Made by a program: the position numbers and the translations under genes. Source: Patiria miniata (taxonomy: Eukaryota; Echinodermata; Asteroidea; Valvatida; Asterinidae). From it: a DNA stretch of 64,000 nucleotides. The stretch is taken from contig NW_024037064.1 of the NCBI RefSeq assembly GCF_015706575.1, positions 1,053,427 through 1,117,426 of the forward strand. The letters are read 5' to 3'. The first letter of the stretch is position 1. Each line of letters opens with the position of its first letter. Below are positions 35,497 through 45,482 of this stretch, piece by piece. The notes beneath the pieces are model-generated. The model had not been told where the DNA came from. It ran no database searches and saw nothing but the letters and a program-made list of their open reading frames with translations.

Positions 35497-35819
35497 ACCC
35501 CTAAAGATGGGCCACTTTGACATTTTTGAAGATCCTAACCTTTACATATTAGCCCATCGTTTCGAATTACCATTTTCTTGATGCATCCTGTTCATGTATT
35601 GCAACCGTTAACTGACTTAAATTGTGTTCCAGATACATTTTTTCGTTCAGTTCTTCTTTTAACTCAAACATATTCTGAATCCACATCGCCCCCCATTAAT
35701 GGATCTTTCTCACTCGTCAACAGTGAACAACTTTATTTACCGTGTGGAACGTCATCCCGCCTCATGAATGGACTCCACCGTGACTACGCTTCTTGAGAGG
35801 TTGATATTAGCAGTGTTTT

Positions 35820-36215
35820 CAGCAGACTCTAAGGCCTGGATCTCGATTGGATTGAGCGCTTGAACACTTGACCCGAGTTGACGACACCAAGGCCTTGACC
35901 CAATGGTGCGGACCCACGGAATTGGCCTGAGTCTTTAGCCAACGGCCATGCTCCGAGTAAGTGGCGGCCCACGGAATTGGCCCGAGTCGGCGGCCCACGG
36001 CAAACCCCCGAGGTGCCGGCCCTCGGAACGGGCCCGAGTCGTCCATCGGCTCACGGCCTCGCGCCGGTTGTCGTCCCACGGACTTGTTGGAGTCGTCGGC
36101 CCACGGCCTTGCACCGGGGTGTCGTCCTACGGACTGGCCCGAGTCATCGACCATGCCTTGACCCGAGGTGCCGAGCTACGGACTTGACCAGAGCCGTCAA
36201 CCCGCGGCCTTGTGA
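35820..36215. repeat. GC-rich block of short repeats (LRE)
   Basis: Diverged units of roughly 50 bp around CCCACGG, CTTGACCCGAGTTG, GGCCCGAGTCGTC. All frames are open for long runs because of composition. In copy II (51620-52180) part of the block is doubled. Confidence 0.75.
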
Positions 36216-36314
36216 CCACTACCGTGAATGCTCTTTGGAATTCTTGTGGTGAGTTTAATTATCTTTATTTTAACACCCCCTTCCTGTGCAAAATATACAG
36301 TGCTTGATTTCCTA

Positions 36315-37500
36315 TCAAAATATGTATTCAAAGTTTGCATTAAACTCGTTCTCAAATGCTGAACTTTTCATTTCGAAAATTTCAGTAAAAACTGATTGTG
36401 TATGTCTTTGAAATGTCAGTATGAAATGGTGTACATAATAGATTCTGATAATTTTAACGATGGCTTTTTGTAATTTGTGCGGCGGTAACCGCGCGGCCAT
36501 TGCTACCGTATTGTATCTTGTTCGATCCTTGCAAATGTTAGCCGGGTTGTAGGCCCTTCAGTTTTCTCTGGTGCAAGGGGAATACCCAGCTTATTACTCA
36601 GTGTTTGAAATCTGACCAAATCCTGCACACCCTGTTGATGAGATGTTGAAATGATTAGAAAATCATCCAGAATATGGACTATTCCAGAATAAATGGTTAA
36701 CACTTTATATCTAGTTTAGATGGCACACATCCTGGGCCCACTTTCTTCAAAATATTTATTGCGTCATCGGTTGACGCATACTTGACTGTTGTGTTGCAAT
36801 CTGGTATTCCATCGTTTACGGAACCATGTTTAGGATGAGACAAATGATGAATTATTCAAAATGAACCAGGCTGTTTTTTAGGAACTAAACCAATCGAGCT
36901 AACGCAAAAATTATCAAGTGGCAAGTGTTGGAACGGCCCTGCGAGCCTACCTTGTCTAAGTTCTAACCCTAGTTTTTCAGAAACCACTTTTGGATTTTGA
37001 AGAGCAGATTTTAAATTTGTTGATGTCCTAAATTTTTGATTGCCTGTAAAACCTAAAAACCAATTGTAAAACCATGAATTAAGAATTTGTACTTAATGCC
37101 ATCATAGCCTTGTAACATAGTTTGAAGCACATCTTTATTTACTGGTGTTATTGGTTTGTCCTGGGATAAATGAGGTCTGTCCCCTTCCTGTTCTGCTTTT
37201 AGGCTGTGTATAGGCCTCCTCTTAACAGGAACAATCAAGTCACAGAACAAATTTAAATGGGCGATCTGACTCTGTTATTATGTTCGTGCACAAATGAGTT
37301 CTGGTAGCAGGGCTTTGCTTTGTGGAGTTAATTCAATGTTTTCTTTCCCCTTTCGAGCCCTGGCACGAATACAGCTCAATAATTCAAATGTTCCTTTCGT
37401 TATTTGAATCCTTTCAGCAAAGTGAGGACCACTGACTGATGAGGGAATTGCTCTACTGAGATGAGGATGAGCCTGCCTCAAGACATCGTCAGGGCTCCGA
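36315..37500 (-). mobile_element. DIRS-like fossil in LRE copy I
   Basis: Minus-strand pieces resemble the gag end and reverse transcriptase of DIRS-type elements (for example GPHFAERIQITKGTFELL, LLQ-GYDG region, then HILDDFLIISTSHQ and LGIPLAPEKTEGP). The aspartate pair of the catalytic box is visible. It is a partial, broken copy; no inverted termini or recombinase were recognised. It is shared with LRE copy II, so it is older than the duplication of LRE. Confidence 0.7.
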
Positions 37501-38504
37501 CAGCCTCATCAAACAGAAACCCGAGGAACCGGAAGCAGGGAGGAGGACCGACAGATGAACGGATGACCTGCTTGCTGGGCTACCCATTACTGATTCTTGA
37601 GGTTAGTTTTTGGTTACATGTACCTAAAGAATAAGCAGAAACAAGTAATCAAAATGGGTGATCTGGCGCTCTTCTATGTTCTCCCACAAAAAAAGAGTGC
37701 TGGTAGTGGGGCACTGCTTTGTGGGGTTAATTCGAACATTTCTTCCCCCCCCCACCTCTTGCTCTACCTCTCAGATATTTCTTAATAATGATAACCCAGT
37801 CAAAACCTAGACAACTCAGAGTCATTGTGAAGATGTACCCTGGAGGAATGCTATCAGTCAAAACCTAGAAAACTCAGAGTCATTGTGAAGAATTATTTGA
37901 TATTTTATAATGAGGATTTAAACGTACATACAGACTGGACATTTGTCACAAAATGTCTCTCCCTGTTTATACATTACCCTAATCACATCATAAATTTGAA
38001 GCCATTTTGAAAACTGATATTCTCGTTTGACAACAATGTAAAATGGCTTAATAATGTAACTGGAAGTGCCTATTAAAAACTGAATTTGTCCTAAGCACCC
38101 TTTTCCTTGCAGTGAAAAAAAGAGAAAAAATACTAGCTCATCTTTTACCTTTATATGCAACATCCATAAACTTATGTAATTGGCCCATTAGAACCCTCCG
38201 ATGCAAACATGCATTCTCAGCCATGCTGTTACTCGGGTCAAAATCAGTCAGGTGACCGTTTTTGACCCGTTGGAATTCTATGCATAGAACTACATTATTG
38301 ACCCGTTTTGACTGCTTAAGTAACTGGCCATGAGAATGACTTGACCAACTGTGACCCGTAGAACAGTTGTTGATAATGAATATTTGCTGACTGTTATTGA
38401 CTCGTTAAAGTACTGTCATAGTCAGTAAGTTGCTGGTATTGACTGTTTGAAACATGATCCCTGTCAAAACAGCTGTGGGTGCTAAAGTGCTGTTGACTGT
38501 TTTT

Positions 38505-38725
38505 GACTTGACAGTCCTTCTGATTTGAAAATCACAGGCGTGTGGAAAAAGGCACACCTGGACTTTTCTAGGTGTGTGATTTTCTAGGTGTGTGACTTTT
38601 TAGGTGTGTGATCTGTGTTCCAGGGAAATTCAGGCATGCAATTGTTCACACTTCATGGGAAGCTTTTAGGTGTGCGATGGTGTGGGGGTGTGATCGCACA
38701 CCTCAAATCAGAAGGACTGACTTGA
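38505..38725. repeat. Inverted repeat, ~25-bp arms around ~170 bp
   Basis: TTGACAGTCCTTCTGATTTG at about 38506 faces CAAATCAGAAGGACTGAC at about 38703. Between them are several TCTAGGTGTGTGATTT units. The same structure is at 56198-56415. Confidence 0.8.
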
Positions 38726-38895
38726 CAAAGTGCTGTCCACAGTTGGTGTTTGGTATTGACTGAAACATGATCACTGTCAAAAATCCCCCCCCCACTCCAA
38801 AAAAACCCCCCTACCTATTACCCTGTTTTTAAATGCCATGTAGTTGGAAGCAGAACTTTTTGGGTGGGGGCCTATTGGTATTGTCAGCAATTGGT

Positions 38896-39269
38896 AAGTG
38901 GCTGGTATTATCAAACAGCTGTGGCTACTGTGTGGCTGTTGATTGTTGTATTGACCTATAAAGTATTGTTTGCAAGTGGCTGGCATTGTCAAACAGCTGT
39001 GGCTACTGTGTGGCTGTTGATTGTTGTATTGACCTTATAAAGTATTGTATGCAAGTGGCTGGCATTGTCAAGCAGCTGTGGCTACTGTGTGGCTGTTGAT
39101 TGTTGTATTGACCTGATAAAGTATTGTCTGCAAGTGGCTGGTATTGTCAAACAGCTGTGGCTACTGTGTGGCTGTTGATTGTTGTATTGACCTGATAAAG
39201 TATTGTCTGCAAGTGGCAGGCATTGTCAAACAACTGTGGCTACTGTGTGGCTGTTGATTGTTGTATTGA
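38896..39269. repeat. 79-bp satellite array (LRE copy I, left)
   Basis: Five units, ending at the target duplication of the hAT MITE. Confidence 0.95.
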
Positions 39270-40004
39270 CAGAGTTGCTGACTCGAGTCATGTGACTTGG
39301 ACTCGAGTCGGACTCGAGTCGCTATTTTTGTGACTTGTGACTTGACTTGTACATACCAGCTTTGACTTGTGACTTGACTTGGACTTGCGAACAATGACTT
39401 GTGACTTGACTTGGGATTGCAAAAAATGACTTGTTACCAACCCATTGCCTTTGTCAATTGCATGTAAAATACCGGATAGCCTAACCCATTGAGTATGCGT
39501 TTAGTATACATGAAAATTGAACAATAAAGTGTTAGTATACTTCATGTAATCGAGTGAGTGAAGTCTTTTTTTCATGTCATCCCAACATTTATTTCTACAA
39601 TGTAAAGTAATTTATTAAAGTATACAAAGGGCTAATATCCGACAGATATGTGATAAACTACAAGAATAGTAATGGCAACACATTGAAAAAGGGGAATTAA
39701 GGAGGCATGTTCAAAATAACTCGTAAGTTGACGCCAGGTTCTTATTACAGCTGGACAAAATAATGAGCAACTTGACGTGTTCTTGGAAAAAGATACTTGT
39801 GACTTGACTTGTGTTTAGACCAAATGACTTGTGACTTGACTTGTGACTGGACCTAATGACTTGTGACTTGACTTGTTACTGGACCTAATGACTTGTGACT
39901 TGACTTGGACTTGCAAACAATGACTTGTGACTTGACTTGGACTTGCAAACAATGACTTGTGACTTGACTTGGACTTGCAAAAAAATGACTTGCTGCCACC
40001 TCTG
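39270..40004. mobile_element. hAT-type MITE, 735 bp, in satellite, 8-bp TSD
   Basis: TGTATTGA flanks the element on both sides (39262-39269 and 40005-40012). The ends read CAGAGTTGC and the inverse-matching GCCACCTCTG. Near both ends are many GACTTGTGACTTGACTTG units and CTCGAGTC motifs. No transposase. A copy in the same satellite position is at 56732, cut short. Confidence 0.88.
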
Positions 40005-40541
40005 TGTATTGACCAGATAAAGTATTGTCTGCAAGTGGCTGGCATTGTCAAACAGCTGTGGCTACTGTGTGGCTGTTGATTGTTGTATTGACCTGATAAA
40101 GTATTGTCTGCAAGTGGCTGGCATTGTCAAACAGCTGTGGCTACTGTGTGGCTGTTGATTGTTGTATTGACCAGATAAAGTATTGTCTGCAAGTGGCTGG
40201 CATTGTCAAACAGCTGTGGCTACTGTGTGGCTGTTGATTGTTGTATTGACCTGATAAAGTATTGTCTGCAAGTGGCTGGCATTGTCAAACAGCTGTGGCT
40301 ACTGTGTGGCTGTTGATTGTTGTATTGACCAGATAAAGTATTGTCTGCAAGTGGCTGGCATTGTCAAACAGCTGTGGCTACTGTGTGGCTGTTGATTGTT
40401 GTATTGACCTGATAAAGTATTGTCTGCAAGTGGCTGGCATTGTCAAACAGCTGTGGCTACTGTGTGGCTGTTGATTGTTGTATTGACCTGATAAAGTATT
40501 GTCTGCAAGTGGCTGGTATTGTCACACTGCTGTGGCTACTG
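40005..40541. repeat. 79-bp satellite array (LRE copy I, right)
   Basis: Nearly seven regular units. The last stops after GTGGCTACTG at 40541, where the candidate RAG1L element terminus begins. Confidence 0.95.
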
Positions 40542-40570
40542 CACAGCGAAAAATGCCTTACATGAATTGA
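40542..40570 (+). repeat. Candidate RAG-type terminal sequence, CACAGCG
   Basis: CACAGCGAAAAATGCC follows the broken satellite unit without a gap. The flanking TACTG would be the 5-bp target. Only one end is available, so this rests on position and the heptamer-like start. Confidence 0.45.
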
Positions 40571-40624
40571 CACGGAGCGGCCTTGAGAGGGCGGCACAGC
40601 TACCTTATTATATGACGTCGTCCC

Positions 40625-40814
40625 GCTGACCATAAAAGGCAAATTTCATGAATGAAACTGTTGCGCATGCGCACATACGTAGTGTCGGTAACTCGAGTCA
40701 TTTCCACTTCGAAATCGTTCGAATTAGTACTTTCCTTCGTTAATTTATTCCCTATTTTTGATGTCAACCTGAGGCTCAAACCCTTGCGGATCTCTGGGTG
40801 CTATTTTGAGTTTG
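40625..40814 (+). promoter_or_regulatory. Probable promoter and non-coding first exon of RAG1L
   Basis: CATAAAAGGC at about 40631 is TATA-like. TGCGCATGCGCA at 40662-40673 is a perfect NRF1-type palindrome. A perfect donor (TTTG then GTAAGT at 40815) can join to the acceptor at 42742. An ATG at 40652 would be out of frame with RAG1L after splicing, so the exon is taken as untranslated. Start of transcription is inferred, not seen. Confidence 0.45.
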
Positions 40815-42742
40815 GTAAGTCATATTTTTGTAACCAGTTTAGTGTGAAACCGCGCCACGGGCAGAAGGTGTTGGTTGTGTATTAGAGAATCATTGTCAAC
40901 GTGTTTTGTGTGTGTGGGATGAGTGTATTGAGTGCGCCGCGCGAATATGCATGGAATCGCATGCTCGCTGGGAGGTTGATCCGCACGTCGTACGGCCATC
41001 CGTGCGTGGTCGTGGCATGACGTCATTGACGTACGTACGCGTGAATATGACCTGACCGCAAAGCGGGTATCCGCAGGGGGCCGAGACGGGCGGCGCAGGC
41101 ATGCATGCGTGCGGCCGTTTAGCTAGCATTGATTTTTCGACATGTTCGAGCATTGAGCAATTTGCAATGCAAAATGGGCGATGAAATTTTTGAAAATGCA
41201 AGAAATCTGCCTATGTAGGAATGGGAATGGAGTGACTGTGTAGGTTGGCTGGGTGTGATTCAGATTTAGGCCCGAAACTTCTTTGAATTATAACAATTAC
41301 ATTAACTTTGTTTGAAATCACCAACTTTAAAAGGAATTCATAAATTAGAGTATGATGTAGGGCTAGATAGCAAAAAAGGGAAAAAATGTTGCAACCTAAC
41401 GCCACTTTTTTCTTCATATATCATCTGAATGAAGGTCATTCATTGCAGAAATTATGATAAGACATGAATCTGGGACTGAGAAATATTTCCCATTTTGTTA
41501 AGAAATACAGAAAGAATGTTGTAACCTGACGCCCCTTTTTTCTTCATCATCTCAATAAAGGCAAAAACGACATGATAAAACATCTGGGACTGAGAAATAT
41601 ATCCAATAATGTAAGGAAATACTGAAAAAAATGTTCGTGACTCTCCATGTACACATCGCCGAAGTGGCGTCATCTCAGGTTGCAACATTTTTTTTCCCAA
41701 TAATGGGAAATCATCATATTTTATACCGGATTTGGACCTTAAAAAATAATTAACATTTTTTTGTCATGCATGTATTTTTTTTTAAGTATTCCATTTTGGG
41801 AGAAAAATGTGCAACCTGACACCACTTAAATTCTGTGATTGTTCAACGTCTAAGGAGAGTCAATAAAATTTTCCCAAGTATTTCCTAACAAATTTGAAAT
41901 GTTTTTCAAGTCCTAGATTAAGATTCATGCCTTATCATGATTTTTTTATTTTATGAAGTGCTGTTAAAGGGAATGTACATCATTGGCTTTTGCTGTAATT
42001 TTCAGAAATGAACTATTTGGGGGGTTAGTATAATAGATCAAATATTGTTACACTGACATGTTTGAAGTTTTATGTTCGAAAATGCTGGAAAAACCAAGAA
42101 AAACAAAAATATTCAAGTAGTCTGGTTCCCTGACTCCACTAAAGATGAAATGGATCAAACATACCAGAACATTGTAAGGTAATCCTAGTAAGGTATTTCG
42201 GAACAACTTGGTAGTTTTATTTTTCGATGTTTGCAAATGTTGTATTTTCACTTTAATAATAATAAAGCAGTGACCGCTGCTGGTGCATTATGCGCTTGGG
42301 CAATGGGCCCTTTTTATGTGATTGCCATTGAACAGCTCAGAAATAGTACAATTTTAGAAAACTATCAGTTGAATTACAAAATACTGAATAGATGTTGCAA
42401 CCTGAAGCCGTTTGCGGGATTGTGTACCAAGTCTACGAACAAAATTCGAAAAGTTTTTCAGTCCCAGATTTTTGTCTTATCATCATTTTGGTAGTGAAAG
42501 ACCTTTATTGAGATGATGAAGAAAAAGTGGTGTCGGGGTCAGGTTGCAACATTTATTTCCTAAAGTACATTTTTAGGGTGTATGCACCAATTTTAAGGTC
42601 TACAGTATTTTTTATAAGTGGCTAAATTGAAGATATCTAAAAATTTGAATTGTTCCAGTCGTTGTTCAGTATGTATGCAAAAATGTTCAGTGGCCTAGAT
42701 GTACGTTTTCTCTTAACATCATTTGCCTCATATGTCTTTCAG
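40815..42742 (+). other. RAG1L intron 1
   Basis: Bounded by GTAAGT and TATGTCTTTCAG. It contains several diverged units of an AT-rich repeat with GTTGCAACCTGACGCCACTT in both orientations (41395, 41510, 41670, 41805, 42395, 42530) and the MITE at 41968-42252. Confidence 0.5.
41968..42252 (-). mobile_element. TTAA-flanked MITE in RAG1L intron 1
   Basis: TTAA at 41964-41967 and 42253-42256. Starts AGGGAATGTACATCATTGGC and matches the complement of 7618-8131, but is internally shorter (285 bp). Its presence shows the intron has been open to later insertion. Confidence 0.75.
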
Positions 42743-42928
42743 GTAGGAAATGGAGGGGCACATCAATGCCTTGGCTATGATGTGTAGGATCTGCAGCCAG
42801 ATCATCACCTCATCCAAAAACAAGTCAAGCTCGGCAAAGTACAAGACACAGCTCCTTGCTGTGTACAACCTCAATTTAGATGAGGAGCAGGGCGGCATCC
42901 ATCCACCATCTGTGTGCAACAAATGCAG
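42743..42928 (+). CDS. RAG1L: RAG1L exon 2: N-terminal CRIC zinc region
   Basis: Acceptor TATGTCTTTCAG ends at 42742. The first ATG is at 42750 and a TAG lies in the same frame just before it, so this is the likely start. The 60 codons contain MMCRICSQII and LDEEQGGIHPPSVCNKC, paralleling vertebrate CRIC and SIHPTEFCHNC. The exon ends inside an Arg codon (AG then GTGATT donor at 42929). Confidence 0.88.
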
Positions 42929-44289
42929 GTGATTGTCAGCTGATATATTTCTAAGCTTAGCTATCAATTTTTGTTTATTCCATAAACATTATTATTATCA
43001 CTCAAGTCTTAATATCACGTAATTTTTTTTTTTATGCTTGCTTTTTGGCTTGGCAAGCAGAGACAATCTAGATATTAATCACATCAAAATATTATTGGAA
43101 CCTAAAAATGAAGTGTTGTGCATGGCCAGAGTTCCTTTAACTAAAAAAAAAAAATGAATAGTGAGTACTTGAATATATTCCCCCTTACCAGTCATGTGGT
43201 TGCGAAAGGGCGATTTCTAAAGGTTACGTAACACTTTATTTTGAATGAAACTACATGTACACACATAGCAAAATCCTTGAAAATTAATTTTTCCCTTTGG
43301 AAGACCATATCTTTCATGCAAATTTCAGGCTTTAGTTCCCTTATAATGATCCACGTATGTGCTAAATCTTGTTGTGATATGTTCTTTACTTTTCATTGAA
43401 TTGGAAAAATAGGCCTGGCTATGTGCATACTTGAAAGATGGAACACTGTTGTTAGCAATGTTACAGCGTTGGTACGTTATCGGAATAGCTTTACTTGACA
43501 ACCAGCCACGCTTCATCCTCGCAACCATATGGCTGTTATGAGCAAGGGTGATATTCTCCAAACTTTTTCATTAATTTTTATGAGTGACACACTGCAGGGC
43601 ATAAATAAGGGAATAAATGTGTGCTTCGGAGGTTTTTATCACTCTGTTTAAGACCACTTAGAGTCTGGGTGCTGATAATTACCCGAGCCGGAGGCGAGGG
43701 TAATTATCAGCACCCAGACTCTAAGTGGTCTTAAACAGAGTGATAAATACCGACGGAGCACATATTTATTCCCATTCATAAATACATTTTCGGTAAGAAA
43801 AAATCATATAATTCGTTCAAAACATCCCGATTTTGTTCAACTAATTCACTTTATGCTTTTTGAAAAATCCCTCTTGCAAAATAATGGAGTGTTCAGCTGG
43901 CGAGTAAGATGTACGGTAAACAACCCTTTTATGGAGATTGACGCGCGCGTATCATGTTCTGCGCGATGTCGCGCAGAACGCACCTGGCCCGTTGCGTTTT
44001 GAATTTAGAACTTTAAAATTCTGACTCCCTGGTAGTGTTGCGCATGCCTACGTGAGGATTGTGAACGTTCAACCAATGAAACGATAAGAGGCACTGGATT
44101 TTTAGGAGTCCACATTTTATTGTGACACTGGAAATGTGTTTAAGACCAGCTAGCCATGTCTTTATCATCCGTTTAAGACAGGCCACGTGACGGGCTCTCG
44201 ACCAATAGGAATGCGTAAACTGTCTTAGGTATTCATGAATACTTAATTAAAAATGACTAATTTTTTTTTGATTGCTTCCTATTATACAG
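42929..44289 (+). other. RAG1L intron 2
   Basis: Donor GTGATT, acceptor CTATTATACAG. Contains the large palindrome at 43600-43783. No RING-finger exon was recognised in it. Confidence 0.7.
43600..43783. repeat. Large hairpin, 49-bp perfect inner arms
   Basis: The arms 43636-43684 and 43698-43746 are perfect inverses (ending CTGATAATTACCC and starting GGGTAATTATCAG) around a 13-base spacer. Weaker inverse similarity extends the arms to about 43600 and 43783. TTTAAGAC motifs recur at 44138 and 44180. Likely a foldback-type or nested MITE insertion in the intron. Confidence 0.88.
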
Positions 44290-44788
44290 GCAACAGGTGC
44301 AACGTGCACATAGTTCAATGGAGCAAGGCAAGCAGTATCAGGGCAAACTTCCGCAGATCCAGAATTTCTCTGCTCATGATGCTGCTTGCTGGGTGTGCAG
44401 TGCTTGTACTGCTCATGTGGCACAACTCCGCCCTCAGTTCGCAGCACACCAGTCCTCATCTAGCGACCAACCAGACCAACCAGAATCCCAACCGTCAACC
44501 AGCGCACAAGACCCAGCATCTTCTCAGCCAAGCCTGTCAACTGCCACTAGGACCCTTTTTGGGGATACAGCTCCGGACCCCGGCATGGCATCACACGGAA
44601 AGAAACGTGTATGGAATGTCAAGGCCAGCTTGAATCATGTCAGGCGGGATTATGCCCATAAGCGGACCAAAGAGGCATCTGTCTTCATCAGCGACTTTTG
44701 CGAGAGGCAGAAAGAGGACAAGCTTGACCTCCTCTACTTCTTGCTTTGCGACAATCCAAACGAATGTGGTGACTCCAGGTATAAAGAG
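44290..44788 (+). CDS. RAG1L: RAG1L exon 3: cysteine cluster, linker, NBD-like block
   Basis: Starts by completing the split Arg codon, then QQVQRAHSS and IQNFSAHDAACWVCSACTAH, comparable to the W-x-P-H and CDIC part of vertebrate RAG1. A Ser/Gln/Pro-rich linker of about 60 residues follows where vertebrates carry RING and zinc fingers. The exon ends with GKKRVWNVKASLNHVRRDYA and DLLYFLLCDNPNECGDSRYK, matching the nonamer-binding domain that starts GRPR in vertebrates. The donor GTAATT at 44789 gives a phase-0 join to the next exon. Confidence 0.85.
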
Positions 44789-45482
44789 GTAATTATGAAT
44801 TTGATTTGGAATGTATTCATTTGCTGTTGTTGGTACAGGGTTCTTCAAACGCAGTGGAACACTGGGGGGGGGGGGGGAATTGAGCGCCCCCCCCCCCCCC
44901 AAGAGGTTGTCAATTTTTGTGTTTTTTTTTTTTAAGTTCCATGAATTGACCTTGGTAATATGAATTTGGCCTATTTTTAGAGAAGTTTAATAGGGGGGTA
45001 AGTGGTGCCACCAACGTCAAAATATCCCCCCGCCCGCCCGCCAAAAAAATTAAATCCCCCCCCCCCCCAAAAAAAAATGTTTCATAAATATATGTAAAGT
45101 TGTTGAAATCCTGTTTCCTCTGATTAATGCCAGGGGTGTTTTTGGAAATGTTTAGGGGGTGGTTATTATTATAATAATACCCAGTAGGATATTATAATAC
45201 ACATCTGACTTGTGCAGGTTGGACACCTTTCCCAAAATATTTTCAGGTGCCACCTCTCTTCAAACCCTAACTCCCTAGGGGGTGTGCAAAATCATATTGA
45301 AATTGGAGGATTCAGGACTGTTCAGGTTAGGTACTTCTCTAGAGCTATACAATGTGTACAATCTATTTGTCATGTTGCGTGCTTGGACTAGTCAGTCGGG
45401 CTCCCACCATATGTCACTTCACTGCTACCCTACATCTACAAATGAATTTTAATTTCAATGTGTATTTTCCTTATTCCAATAG
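44789..45482 (+). other. RAG1L intron 3
   Basis: Donor GTAATT, acceptor CTTATTCCAATAG. Contains several G and C homopolymer tracts (44865-44900, 45028-45068). CAGGGTTCTTCAAAC at about 44836 looks like a hAT terminus, but no partner end was found. Confidence 0.7.

Larger units (their letters stand above)
35497..40541. repeat. Long repeat LRE, copy I
   Basis: The whole stretch is colinear with 51296-57385. Order of parts: single-copy-like start, GC-rich block (35820-36215), DIRS-like fossil on the minus strand (36315-37500), AT-rich spacer, 38.5-kb inverted repeat, satellite with a hAT MITE. It breaks at 40541, where the RAG1L element begins. Whether LRE is itself a transposon or a segmental duplication cannot be told here, but a third right end at position 1 favours a dispersed family. 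Confidence 0.85.

Noticed and set aside
35948-36252. Several overlapping Arg/Pro-rich open frames
   Set aside because: Caused by GC-rich short repeats; all frames are open and the block is non-coding in both LRE copies.
40652-40885. 77-codon open frame at the start of the RAG1L element
   Set aside because: It crosses a perfect splice donor and would be out of frame after splicing; matches no known protein.
44836-44852. CAGGGTTCTTCAAAC as a hAT terminus in RAG1L intron 3
   Set aside because: No inverted partner end and no 8-bp duplication found.
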